The notes under the pieces: model-generated
Databases searched by the model: none
The model's input: the letters and a program-made list of their open reading frames with translations, nothing else
Told to the model about the DNA's origin: nothing
From: Prorocentrum cordatum
Taxonomy: Eukaryota; Sar; Dinophyceae; Prorocentrales; Prorocentraceae
Assembly (NCBI GenBank): GCA_963575745.1
Contig: CAUYUJ010014326.1
Coordinates: forward strand, 220,001-284,000
Length of the DNA stretch: 64,000 nucleotides
Direction of reading: 5' to 3'
Made by a program: the position numbers and the translations under genes
Part shown: positions 46,550-58,136 of the stretch, in pieces
Layout: each line of letters begins with the position of its first letter
Position numbering within the stretch: the first letter of the stretch is position 1

Positions 46550-47479
46550 TCAGCCCAGCTCCTCCCACGGGTTCTCCTCTCCCGCTGGTGGCGCCGGAGG
46601 CGTCGGGCGCGACGGCGCCGAGCCTCCAGTCTGTCCGTCTCCGCCACGAGGCGAGCGGGACCGTCCTTTTCCTTTATTAGTGTAGTATGCTACACTGTAG
46701 TTATTCTCCTTGTTCTTGGACGCCTTCCCCTTCGGCGGGAAGTGAACGTCATGCTCAAACGTAGACAATGCATGCCAAATCTGCGTCCACCAGACCTCGT
46801 CGGGCAACCGCGTGATCCGGCCCCGGTGGACGTAGCGCCCGACCTGCACAATATTCACGCAGCGCGGGCAGGACAGGAGCGGGTCGTAGCCGGCAGCGCC
46901 GCGGCCGACATCCATGGCTCCATCGCGCGCGCGCTGGGGCCTCGACCAATCCCATGCGTCAGAATTACATGAGTATTCCTCTCTTGTCGTCACAGCTGTG
47001 CCGGCGACAGAGTACGGGGATTCGGTAGCTTCATCGGTAGCCCGAGCGTCTGAGACGTTGGGTCTGCGTGGTGGAGGTGGTGGGTGCGGCCTGGCTTTCA
47101 CCGCATCCTGTGCTCATATTGGTCCCACGGGGTCGGCGTCGCCGCCGCGGTGCGGATTGGCATTTCTGTTCTCGCGAACGTTCTGCTCACGATCTCGCAT
47201 GAATTTCAACGAACTCCAAGCAGCTGTAGCTACTGGGATGCCAAACCTTCCGCATGCAGTGCGGAATGGTCCTGCGTCTTTATCCTGGAGCTCTGTCCCA
47301 ACATCTATGTATCTGTTCCGAAGCCAAGAAACGGCCTCTTGAAATAATGCGCCCTCACCACGAACGCCGGCTTGCACCTGCCCACCCAAATGACGCGCCC
47401 ATTCTTCTATTATGTCGTCTGTCTGGACAGCGGCGCGAATGCGACGGTCAAGAGCATACTCATCTCTCCGTCGCATCAA
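46550..47479 (-). pseudogene. Element C distal ORF, Cys/Trp segment
   Basis: One frame runs from an overlap with the upstream ORF to 46550 with a single TGA at 47114-47116. The first part is charged and helical (DDIIEEWARHLGGQVQAG; FQEAVSWLRNRY). The second contains LLSCPRCVNIVQVGRYVHRG and EVWWTQIWHALS, then a basic Lys/Gly and Pro-rich tail. The Cys pair, VG and Trp-rich helix parallel the distal ORF of element A. The function is unknown. Confidence 0.5.
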
Positions 47480-48650
47480 GTCAATGGGGTCTGTGCTCTC
47501 TCTCTACCGGGGCGAATTATTCGCCCCGGGTAAACGACAAAATGTCCATCTGAAATGAAGGAGCTCATGGTCTCGCGAACGATAGCAAATATTCTTATGG
47601 GGCGAAGACCAAGTTGCATATGTTGTACAGGGGCCAGCCAGTTCCCATCAACTATGCTCGTCACAATCGGTGGGACCTCGTGTTCCACCTCCCCTTGCAG
47701 TTGCAATCTACCGGGATCAGTTGGGCTTGGGCGAATGCCTGTGTATTCGATAACATATTGTGCTGCGATCGCCCTAGCCTCCAACCCGTGCAAAGATATA
47801 TGTTTTGAATTGTCCTCGCAATGATTGTACGTATAACCGTCGGGCTGATCAAAGTTGATCGCCCCTCCAGTTATCAGCGCGGCCTTAGGCCCGCTGATTG
47901 CTGAGAAGTCAAGTCCTATCTGTGATTGCACGCCTGCCCTCGCGGCTGCGCCAGCGGCGGGTTGCAACACTGGTGCTATGAGAGGATGATCGCGACACTC
48001 GTTGATCCGTCTGGCGACGGACTGAGAACTGCAAGTTGGCCTCGCCTCGAGATTGTTCTCCCAGGCAACAGGTATGCGTCCGCGAGGGTTTTGCCCTGCG
48101 CGGGGGTTTTGCCCTGCGTCGTCCGCGACGTCTTCAGTCTGTATAGGCAGCCATGGTGTCCCCATTGTTACCGCGTCATCAACCGTTTGAACCGTCGGGA
48201 CAAAGACATTTTGTCTGGTCATCTGGTTATGCCATCTCTCCCAACCTATCACAGGTTCGACTATGTCGCCCTGTTGGTCTGGCCAGTCGAAGGCCGCCAG
48301 GGCCGGGCAAGATATTGGGCGAGCGCATTGGTCAATATTTGTCCCCCATAGCAATGGCCACCAGGTCTGGATCACAGGGGCCTGTCTTCTCGCTCTCGAG
48401 GCTGAGTACGCAAGCCATTCAATGAACCTTCGGACCAAGGGCTTCAAATACTGCAAGAAGGGGCCATGGCGCGCCGGCGGCTGAGCCGCGGCGTCCGTTG
48501 GAACCCAAGCAGGGAAATTGCCTGGCTGGCTGTTCCCAAAGATCTGGCCTGTTGCAGCCATGCGAACAAATTCCCCATTCGCCCACTTTCGCTCCTGCTG
48601 TTGGTTACTGCTGATATTCTTCATCACAATCGCAGAACCTCTCTGTTGTC
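47476..48650 (-). pseudogene. Element C ORF downstream of the KptA-like domain
   Basis: About 390 codons in the same phase as the preceding ORF, from which it is separated only by TGA 48652-48654. Contains RRFIEWLAYSASRARRQAP, a Trp/Pro-rich block (FDWPDQQGDIVEPVIGWERW), a repeated AGQNPR and a central AAQYVIEYTGIRPS segment. It ends by overlapping the distal ORF in another frame. I do not recognise it. Confidence 0.45.
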
Positions 48651-48651
48651 T

Positions 48652-50628
48652 TCACCCACGCACTTGGATCCATTCAGGATTGTTGGGAAGATTGTAGTGA
48701 TCATTCACATGTAATCTAAGTCCATTTGCCTCAAGGGATCGCGGAATTATCTTCCGGTTCCACGTCTGGGTCATATAGTCGTGTGTGACTCTGCGTTTGC
48801 ATTTGATCCGACAGCTGCAAACTGGACACAGTTCGAAGCCCGTGCGCACCCAGTGAAATCGGAAGCATAGAAATATTCCATCATCCTCCCAAGGGACGGA
48901 TAGAACCCGTTCCTGTATTTCGGGTGACAGCTGTGGCCTGCGATTCCGAACCAACGACAGAGTCTCGTCTGTGCGAATCCAAGCAATTATTGACTCGTTG
49001 TCAAAAACCACTTCGCACGAGGCCCACTCACGATTTAAGAGGACGGACCAGAACATCTGATGCGCTAGTGAGGCATCTTCAGGTCCCACTCTATCGAAGG
49101 TGACGGCCTTGTCGATATCGGTGAACCTCGGCACCTCTCGAGACACTAGGGCCCCGTCTGGGCAAATCCTGTGCGAGAAACGGGCGGGCACTCGACCCGT
49201 GAAAACAAATATAAGCTCCCAGGATTCTCGGTGGCTGGGGAGCTTTTCCCACAGATGGACGGTGTCGTCTGCGGGCCACGTCCCCACCGCTGGCAATTTC
49301 CCTTCTTGTGCCTCACGCCCCATGGGCACAAAAGTCCTTGGAGGGGGAGCTTCTCCGTGCCTCCGCTGGCTGAGCCACGAAAAAATAGGTGTCGCATCAG
49401 GCATTGTTGGGCTTCTTTTAATCGGAAGCAGCCTCAGCAAATCGTAGTCTGCTTCAAGGCAAAGCCCTGAGTCTTTCTTCGGAAAGCGTACCCTCCCATC
49501 CGTGGACTCCAAGAACGTCTGCATGTCTGCGACATGGAGACGAGATCCGTGACTCCTGACTTGGCCAGGGTCATATGGGACGTGCATTCTTTCAATGGAG
49601 GCAACAAACGTTGAATGTCCTTGACATGCCCGATAGAAAATAGGTATAACAATTTCGCTCCTCTCTCTTTCTTGTGATGGGCACGCCTTGTACTGTGTCC
49701 ACATGTTGTGAACACTGGTTCCAACAATCTCGTCACTATCTTTGGGAAGTATTCCCAGAACTTCCACTGTCTCTGGCGGCAGCGCGGCTAAGCCGTGTGC
49801 GGCAAGAGTATATGACTGGAAAGTAAAACCGTCCTCTGCAATCCTCTGCACCAGATCTCCAAAGTAGACCCAGCCACCCGACGATCTCGCATAGTCCGAG
49901 CAATGCCTCGCAAGGTACACAGCGCATTTGCCTATGTGCTCAGCAAACTTATCCGCTCGGCAGCTCTGGGGACTCCAAGCTTCCATACTGCCTAAGGCAG
50001 CTGGATTATCGTCGTCGTCAATCCCAACTACCAGCGGTACTAGGCACGCAAAGGACTTCGGAGTGAATCCTTCTGGGATCTCTTCGGGATGAAACTCAGC
50101 TCGAAGAAACTCATTTGCCTGATCAAATGTGCCGTCAGCTTGGCTGAGGCTGCTCAACAACGCGAAAATCGGTTCTTCCGCAGACTCTGCAATGTATCTG
50201 AGCGCATTACCTGTCTGACTGCGGATGGCTCCGATGCGCGGCGGAACAGGGCCAGTCATGTGAGCGTCGCGGACTTTCTGTTTCATTTGACCAGGTGTTC
50301 TCTGAATGATTCGTCCGCGTTCTTCCGTCGAAACATATAGCTGTCTGCCTTTGAATGAGACAGCGTGCCCGACAATAACCTCTTGATCCCCATCGCGGGG
50401 AGGTGCAGGCGGGGGCTCACTCTGTCTCTTGTCAGGAGCAGGCGACAGACTCACTCTGCAGAATATATTCCCAGATGCTGGACTAAAAGGGTAAGTCTCG
50501 TCTTCCATAACATCGTCGGGCCCAGGGTCCTCATCGTATGGAAGGGCTGCAACATCCTCAGGTTCAGCGTCTGCTCCCGAGGGCCCCGGAGTGCCTGAGG
50601 CATTTGGGTTCTGTCCCGCAAGATAAAC
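48652..50628 (-). pseudogene. Tpt1/KptA-like RNA 2'-phosphotransferase domain (element C)
   Basis: The frame is open from the TAA at 50629 to TGA 48652. Residues about 185-262 of the 618-codon part (from 50508) look like the family winged helix: CAVYLARHCSDY gives the Arg-His pair and GGWVYFGDLVQRI the GWV-DLL element. FYRACQGHST (R293, Q296, G297, H298) is a near-perfect RAxQGHS motif. HGS (320-322) stands where HGT is expected. ELIFVFTGRVPARFS and DGALVSREVP (about 431-460) match the C-terminal beta segment of the family. Genomic span of the domain: about 49099-49956. A CPVCSCRIKC cluster (561-570) follows. The winged helix, Arg-His and QGHS make the family call stronger than in element A; activity is untested. 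Confidence 0.7.
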
Positions 50629-53571
50629 TTATGTTTCTTGTCGTCCGCTCAAGTCGGCCGTTGTTGCTGATGCCTTGGCAACATGTGTTGCATCTTCTTC
50701 CAGCGGGTCAACCGTGGGAGACGACTGTTCTTGACGCGCCTCAGGCTGATCAGCGTGCTCCGCTCTGGCTGGGCCAGGCGGAAGAGTCGGAAGATTCGCC
50801 GTCACGGCTGCGCTGGACGGAAAGGCAGGAGGAGTCGGAATTCTACTCCCACTCGCACCAAGTTCCCCTGTCGCTTTATGTTTAGGCCTCTTGTGTCTTT
50901 CAGGCACCATAGGGGCACGGGCAAACCTTGGATCCACTTTAAGGATCTGCTCAACAACAGCATCTGCAAACCTAGTCCATGCAATGGAATAGGTGTCCGG
51001 CCCATGCATGTTCATTCTTTCGTATCTCAAACAGACAAACTTCGCAGCCTCAATAAATGCGACAGCTTCTATTCTGTATCTTATAAGATCGTCAGTCTCC
51101 GGCTGTCCAATCTCTTGCGCTCTTGATCTGAGGCCACGCCATCTATAAAAGAACTGTTTTTCATTTTCCAATACTTTGCGTGCTCTGGAACGCGAGAAGT
51201 GCATATTTGAGATGTGTCTCACGGCAACGATGATCATAGTTATATCATCGGCTCCGACAAACATCGGCGAATCCTCAGATGAATCATCCCCGTCCGACTG
51301 AGTCGGGGGGTTTGCTCCAGGGATGTCCAATGTATCGTCACCTCCGTCTCGGGCAGGTGCCACCTCCTCGGCGGGCGCGGCTTTTGCCTCGACCACCGAT
51401 GCACTTTCAACAGGGTTCTGCGTCTCTGCGGGTTGACCCCCTGCAGCACTGCCTTCGGCATGCCATGGGCCCCCCCTGCGTCTCGCCCATTTAGGCGCAG
51501 CTTTGATCCGAGGCTCTGCCTTCTGATGGCTCTGATCCACAGGCAGAGGGTCGGCAACATTGGGCCCAATGAATCGGATCAAATTGGCTGGAGGATCACG
51601 AATACTTGGTTTCCAAGGCGGGCTGCCAGCCGTATCTATGCCTCCCGGCTTTGCCGGTGGCTGCGTCGATGGAGATGCCATAGGGTTCTCTTCGACGCGA
51701 GGCATCTTCGCTGGCGGGGGACTCATCACATACGCTTCTGGTCCAAATTGTGGCGGAGGCGGAGCTTTCTCGGGCATCATCTCCTCTGCCCGCGGCACAC
51801 CCCCCTGCAATGCGACGCTCGGCTTCTTGGCCGGCGGCGGCGTCGGTACTTGGATCGCTGGTGGAGCCTCCTTGGGAACTATCTCTCTCGGCCCTTCATC
51901 GGGCGACCCCTCCTTAGGGGGAGGGGGGGGCGCGGGCGTTTTCATAGGCGCGTCGGCCTGAAGAGTAGAGGGCCGAGCCTCGGCCCGCGGGGGCGGCGGC
52001 TTAAATGCCCCCCCTTTGCTCGCAGACGCCTGCCCAAGGTTCGGGAAGTTCCCGGTCTCAATCGAAAATTGGCTGCCGGGCGGCTTAGCCGCCGGCTCCT
52101 CCTGTTTGGCTTCCGCCGTTTTCTTCGCCCTTCCTTTCTCTTCTTTATTTTGTTCGACCAGATCCGCGAACTCCTTTGAGGCCTCATTCCGGTGCAATGA
52201 CTGAATCTTGGTTAGCCTGACTCCCTCCTGTTGGAGCCAAGGCCAGATATCATCAAAAGTATCGTTGTCAAAATAAGGGTTTTGCCCTTTTTGCCAGTCA
52301 AATGGTTCTAAATTTGGAACCCAGGCCATCCGTGCCTCCCGGACTTTGTCCGTGGCCTTCGTCCGATCTTCGTCTCGGCGTGTTTCGACCTCGAAGTCCT
52401 GCTCCAGATTCCAACCGTTCTGTCTGGCAACATTCTGCCAATGTACCCACGCGTCTGTATCATAAAGTGCTGCTGGAGTCCAATGGTGTAGTCGCAGCTC
52501 ATGCAATGCATCTCCCAGTGGGTCGCCCACATACTGCGGCGGCTGTCCTTTGATGACTCTTGGCTTTTTAGTGTAGAAAACAATCTCGGCAGTTACCCAT
52601 ATGCCGTCTCCAAAGGTCTCCTCGGCAACGGAGTATGTGGCGTGCGTATTGGGATTCACAACACATGGGAAAGAGTATACCCCAACCGCGTGCGCCTTTA
52701 CATTTCCCCCGTATCTGGGATCAGAAGGAAGCAACTGGTGACCCTCCAATATTGCATGAAGGGCAGTCACAGACGTACCGTGGGACTGCTTTGTCCAGCC
52801 TGCGGATGGGTCTAAGACCTCCGCAATCTTTTCACCCGTCACGAGGAAAGGCAACGAAAGTACAACACAATGGGCAACACCCACCCTATGGGCCTTCACC
52901 GACAGCTTAGCCCAATTTAGACGATCAGCTACAGTGGCTGTTGGGTATGCTCTTGACCTGTCAGCTTTGATCCTAAAGAAACGTGCCCAATTCGGAGCCA
53001 TGTAGCTCGGTGTCATAGGTGGGATTTTCGTCGACTTCTGTAGCAATTGAAAAACAAGCCGCGCTTCTCCGTTCGCGGCTTTCTGAACCATATTTTGTTC
53101 CCGGCTTCTAGCAGGGTTCTTCCCTTGCGCTACCTCTGCAACGCGGCCTTCCTCGCCCGGGCAGGCGCCCCCTGGCGCCATGCCTCGACGGAGGCTTCCG
53201 CCAGCGATCGCGAATGGACAAAGAAAATCATGATAAATGATATCTGCCCCCAGCGCGCTTTGGAAAGGCAACCTCTTTGTCTGCTGATGCGACAAACAAT
53301 GCGACCAAGAGGGCTCCTCTTCTCCAGGGCTACCCTCCTTCGGCCGCTTCGAGAACTTGTGTCTGCCGCTGAGCTCGGTTGCGCCTCCCTCCGGGCATTT
53401 ACCGCGGAGGTATCTCTCTGCCGCCTCTCCAGGCGCCTCTACTTCTTTGATTAATATCAGAGGGCGGCGCCAAAGGGGGACTGCGAGGCGACTGAGCCGT
53501 CCGCGCACTAGAACCAGAGCCCGTAGCGGCTGAGCCGCCGGGCACGACGTCTCCGCCTGAAGCAGCGGCAC
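50629..53571 (-). pseudogene. Element C large ORF with HGT (ADP-ribosyltransferase-fold-like) region
   Basis: A 980-codon frame. Residues about 215-365 contain KQSHGTSVTALHAILEGHQL (H264-G265-T266), VGVYSFPCVVNP, THATYSVAEETFGDG and IWVTAEIVFYT. The His-Gly-Thr/Ser at the start of a strand followed by a helix ending in Gly is shared by ADP-ribosyltransferase-fold proteins, including PARP and Tpt1, but no full catalytic set can be named. The middle (370-520) is charged, the rest Pro/Ala/Lys-rich, and residues about 790-870 are helical (MIIVAVRHISNMHFSRSR). The frame carries on past TAA 50629 into the KptA-like ORF. Confidence 0.5.
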
Positions 53572-54760
53572 CAGCCGATGGTGCTACGTGAACAGGGACG
53601 GCTATGTCGCCCGAAGTCGAGCCACTCACCGAAACGGCTAAGCCGCTCGGTGCCGTTGCCGGCGCTGCCTTGTTCAGCTCGTTGAGTGCAGTACGCATGT
53701 GCTCATCATTCTGCACGCCTTCATCCTCCGATCTTTGGCTCTTCCACTTTGGTGGCATTCCCGGGCAGAAAATTCCTCCGCGCGGCAATAAGTAGACATC
53801 GTCTTTCCATGGGAAAAACTCATCATATGCTACTCCCCTCTTGAGAAAGTTCACAAAAGCCTCTGAGTAATATGAATGTCTTGCGCCACCTCCAGATCCG
53901 TTTGAGACGGCTGGAAAATCATCTCGGGCCAAGACTGCCCTAAACGGGCGGGCATTAAGTATCGACGTGGGTATATTGCCCGCGGACGGGGCCCAGTGCT
54001 GCCAGTGCATGACTAGCTCATTAATGTCCGCTTCCTGCTTGGCATACCCGTCTTCTCTTGTCGCGCACGTTATGTGCCCATCCCGAACGGCTGAGCCGTC
54101 GGAAGGTCGGCAGAACAATAACACGGCTAGCTTGGCAGTTCTGGCCAAGTAATCTGCACACAACTGACCCGCGTTTGCGCTCACTCTTTGCCCACCATTG
54201 TTCAATGAGTAGCACTGGTGGCTCGCGCCAAAATGAAAGGTGTCTCCTGGGCGATGCCTAAGCTGCCGGTAGAAGCTCACTCCGTCGAGGATCATCATCC
54301 TAGGAAACATTCCTATGGCTCCGTAGTGCTCGATCCGGCGGTTCATTCCGGCCCGAACAAGGGTGGCAACATCGTCCCACATCGGGTCAACGCCACTTCC
54401 TTCATTATGCCAGCACTTGTGGTCCCCACCGACACGCATGACCTCAATCGCCCCCTCGGATGAACGGCGCATCGCGTCGTCCACCAGCCTTTCCGCATCG
54501 TCTACAATTATTATCAGGCTTCCTGCGAATGCAAATGGGTTCTCCTGTCTCTTTGGCCCAGATCCAACTCCGTTCAACTGGCATGTATTATCAACAATGT
54601 CGTTGAAGTTCCAAAAAGTGAAGCGTATCGGGGTGTGGGTCCCCTTTTTGAAGTGCCCATTCTTGCCCCACTGACAGTTTGAGGAAGCGTCACGAATGGC
54701 CGAAAACACAGCTCCACTCATGGCGTCCTGTGCGCTTCCAAACACAGTTTCTCGCAGGTT
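53399..54760 (-). pseudogene. Element C ORF, unassigned, second half
   Basis: Continues in phase after TAG 54761-54763. Begins NLRETVFGSAQDAMSG and has a hydrophobic strand with acidic end (FAGSLIIIVDDAERLVDDAM), GDHKCWHNEG, RIEHYGAIGMFPRMMILDG and a Trp/His-rich segment (ELVMHWQHWAPSAGNIP). The C-terminal 100 residues are Ala/Gly/Ser/Pro-rich and carry several mini-palindromes. It overlaps the 980-codon ORF in another frame, so a frameshift lies at about 53450-53550. Confidence 0.45.
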
Positions 54761-55680
54761 CTACTCAGGAAGCAAGCTAGACTTCGCCTTCCCGGGTCCA
54801 TCCTTGAATACAATTGTAGAATCTGACACAATGTAAACAGCATAAGACCAAAAAGATTTCGACCCGCTCTTCATCAAACACAGTGGGCGGAAGAAATCTG
54901 TCACGGGTTTCCCCGTGTTTGACATCGCCGCAAGGTCCTCTCCTACATATGGGATCCACGAATGTCCGTTAACCCTGGCGATTGGCGAAATGGCCTGACA
55001 CTTCTTAATAAGTGTCAGTTTGTTTGTCCAGGTCTTCATTATCGGGTCTGTGACCCCGATATAAAGATCTAGGATTTCTTCCACCTTCTCCTGCCAGTCG
55101 TTCGTGGGGGGCCTGGGATCAGCCGCGAAATCTCCCTGCGTCCGTAGATACTCTAGGACGTTCCAGGGACCTCGCCCAATGTATGGCGGGTCATCAGGCT
55201 CAGCTTCGGCTGTAGTTGGACCCGAATCGGGCGGCCCGCCCCCTCCACCACCTCCTGGGGAGGGGTGAGCGGGTGGATTGTTTCCCGAAGAAGATCCACC
55301 TGATCCTGGTGGAGCTCCACCTCCACCGGCTGAGCCGGGGGGTGAGCCGCCACCAGTTCCCCCGCCGGCTGCGCCGGGAGGGTCAGCATGGCCTGAGGTC
55401 TGGTCGGCGGATGATCCGCCGGCCGCCTGCTGTCCGGCTCCAGGGCTGCCCAAAAAGGGCTGGTTGCCGTGCGAGGCTACTTGTTGGCTGGCCGAAGCGA
55501 CTGAGTCGTTCGGTGCCTCCTCTGTCGTCCGCAGCTTCTTCGGCGACGACTGCTCTTCGGTCTCTGGGCCGAGGCCGTCTTTGGCAAACCATTCATCAAG
55601 GTTCTGCGGTCTCTTCCACGGGCGCTGCCTTTTGCGCCAGTGAACCGCCTGTTGAGGAGAGGTCTCAAAATCGTTCGCTT
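54761..55680 (-). pseudogene. Element C ORF, unassigned, first half
   Basis: Opens after a TAA near 55687, reads QQAVHWRKRQRPWKRPQNLD, then a Gly/Pro/Ser-rich low-complexity stretch (about 55460-55200) full of palindromes. It then becomes protein-like (YIGRGPWNVLEYLRTQGDF; WTNKLTLIKKCQAISPI; FWSYAVYIVSDSTIVFKDG) to TAG 54761. The last third resembles a folded domain but could not be assigned. Confidence 0.45.
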
Positions 55681-56759
55681 ATGCAGTGGCAGTAAGAGCC
55701 TCCTCGACAACGTGCACTGGCGTATGATACAAGCCTTTGGTCACGGGAAGAGCAAACATCGCCCCCCCAACCGCCCCCGATGGCTGAGCCACGGGGAAGC
55801 TTTCGGGGAGAAGGGCCCCAGATGTTCACCCATACCTCAGGGGATCCTTCCGCCCAGTGGTCTATCACTGGGACACTCACGAAGTCTCCATGGATAGTTT
55901 CACACCGAACAGCTGGACCGACAGTGGGACCAATGACCTCTCCTTTCTCGAGCGTTCGAACTGCATGACGAGGCCCCCCTGGCGGGTTCGCGTGCGCCTT
56001 ACTGACCAACTTCGTCTTTTCATCGGGGTACGTCTGAAAGAACGTACCGACGGGGATTTGGCCCAGATCAGGGGGAGCGCAATCGAAACGGCATGTTGCC
56101 TTTCGCTCGAACGTTGTCCAGTGCACTGTCCACGGATCTTGCGAAACCTGAGAGTACAGACGTTGGAAGATCGTCTGCGATGTTGCATCCAGGCCTGCCT
56201 TCAGCGCGGTCACGACTTTGTCGCTCCGCATATGCATTATGTCATGCCTCCACGCTGTGTGGCGCCAACTCCACCCTTTCTTAGGCGCAAATTTGACTGC
56301 CCCGGTGAGCACCAATCGAGACCACTCTCTCAGTTTGTCAGGACAGCATCGCAAGGTCGGTCTTTCCTTCCAGGAGTCGATGTCTCCTGTACCGGGGTTG
56401 GCTGCTTTCTTTACGGGCTGACCATCTTGGAAGGCTGCTTCTGCTGCCCTTTTACGAGCAAGCATTCCTCACCGCGAAATCTCAACACCAGCTTCCATTT
56501 CGATGTCCTCATCGGATACGACATCATTCGGGCTAAAGTCGCTAGCCCCTTTCCCGCCCGGCTGAGCCGGTGGGCAAGCCTCCCCGCTCGGCTGAGCCGG
56601 TGGGGTGGCCTTTCGACTTGTGGCGGGAGGAGCATTCTCTTTGATCGCACTCCCTGGATTTTCCGCCCCGAGTGAGTCGGAGACGAGGTCGTCTATGATA
56701 TCGTCTGAGCAGATCGAAACAACGTCCTCCCCCGACGGCTTAACCGCTGGGTCACCCAA
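55665..56759 (-). pseudogene. Element C ORF, unassigned
   Basis: A single phase with TGA at 56469-56471. The first part is acidic (SGEDVVSICSDDIIDDLVSD) with two adjacent palindromes encoding PAQP. The second has RPTLRCCPDKLREWSRLVL, KVVTALKAGLDATSQTIFQRL and VPVIDHWAEGSPEVWVNIWG. The sensible text ends near 55780, after which a frameshift leads to the next ORF. No domain was recognised. Confidence 0.45.
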
Positions 56760-56970
56760 CGGTCAACACATGGGTTTGGTCGATGCTCTCTCGGGCGCGC
56801 GGAGGCCGCGGCAGGCAAGGCTCGCGTAGTCACCGCCAGGTGACCACTCGATCCGAAGGGGGGCCGGCAGCAGAGCAGCCCGCGCAAGCTCTAGAGACGA
56901 AACGGCAGCGGCACAAACGCGATCAGAGGGGGAGATAGGACGAGGACGAGACGACAAAGATCTCTCTGCA
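56760..56970. other. Short gap between methyltransferase-like and next ORF
   Basis: No sustained minus-strand frame continues here; it may be untranslated or a decayed linker. Confidence 0.4.
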
Positions 56971-56972
56971 GC

Positions 56973-58136
56973 TCAAGCAATGACAAAATGGATCTGCTTA
57001 GCAAAAGCATGTGTGTAATCTTCTGCACTCTTGCATTGCCGTCCTCTAGCCTCAACATGCTCGCGCGCGCCGTCACATTTGCGCTCAAGTCCCTCCGCAA
57101 CGTCAGAGGGGGTAGAAGCTATCGTCCAGGGCTTTTTCATGAAATTACCCTTGCTATCCTTTAATCCATATGCGCATCCACGCAATGCCGTCTTAACAGA
57201 CTCTTACTCTCTCATGAAGTCTTTTACCTGAGGGTCTCTCCAATAATTGCACTGGGTAGGCCACTCAATGCAAACAACGCCCCCCGCTTTGCGCACAGCG
57301 CGGGCAATCTCGCGGACATTCCAAAACAGGTATCTGAAGTCAGTCCTAATACCACAAAGCCTACGCATCGCTCTATGATTTCCAACACGAAAATAATGCG
57401 CTTCGTTCACATATTGCCAGGGAGAACCTCCCGTGCAAGGCATAGAACCCCACGGCGTAATATGTTTTCCCTTGAACGTTTTACTATCGTTCAAAACTAG
57501 CCTAAGTCCCTCATCCGTCCTCATATCTTCCAACTCAGTGTATCGAATCACCTTACAAGAATTATCAACAAAATTCTTTGGGTCTCCTATCCTGCTCTGA
57601 GGGCCACAACAGTATTCTAACAAGAGCCTTTCCCCGGTCCACTGAGTGGCCGGGGCGCAATCTTCTCGGATCCAGAACTCTGTGCATCCGGTCCATCTAC
57701 TCGGGCAATAATCACCATCGCTGGAATCGCCGTTCGAGTTATGTTCAAATGGGTGAAGATATTTACTATCTTCGTCACGCCAATTATCAATGCGGTCAAA
57801 CGTCAAACCTTGTTGGATATTAACGGCATATGTGCGGCGCCTATCATCTAACTTTTCCGGGTCGACGGGGCAATTACCGATTGCGGGCATAAACGCAACA
57901 GAACTCGGAACGAACTGCCATCGTTTCAAACTCTGTCCTTGTTGTGTCCACGCATCCTTTTTGTCTAGAAAACTGGCAGCCGCAGCAGGTGGAGGATGAG
58001 GCATAAGAAGGTTGTGTTCAGGAATATCTTCCGTATTCTTCGGCAATATCGAAGTATCTGACTCAGTTTCACTGTCCGTCATGTCAAACAATGCTTTCAT
58101 TTCACGATCTGAACTTTTCTTAGTTATGTTCTCCAT
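56973..58136 (-). pseudogene. Methyltransferase-like protein (PCxGGSPW type) in element C
   Basis: The ATG at 58136 opens a 310-codon frame, closed by TAA 57204-57206 but continuing in phase to 56973 (ALRGCAYGLKDSKGNFMKKP). Motif-like segments: LLLEYCCGPQSRIG (172-184), which fits a class I SAM-binding loop; MPCTGGSPWQYVN (232-244) with the Pro-Cys of cytosine C5 methyltransferases; and GGVVCIEWPTQCNYW (285-299) at the place of the ENV motif. Residues 1-60 are acidic and Ser-rich. Retrotransposon-borne cytosine methyltransferases have been reported from dinoflagellates, but Glu-Trp in place of Glu-Asn and the unusual loop mean this may be a divergent or different methyltransferase. It follows RNase H on the same strand. 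Confidence 0.55.
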
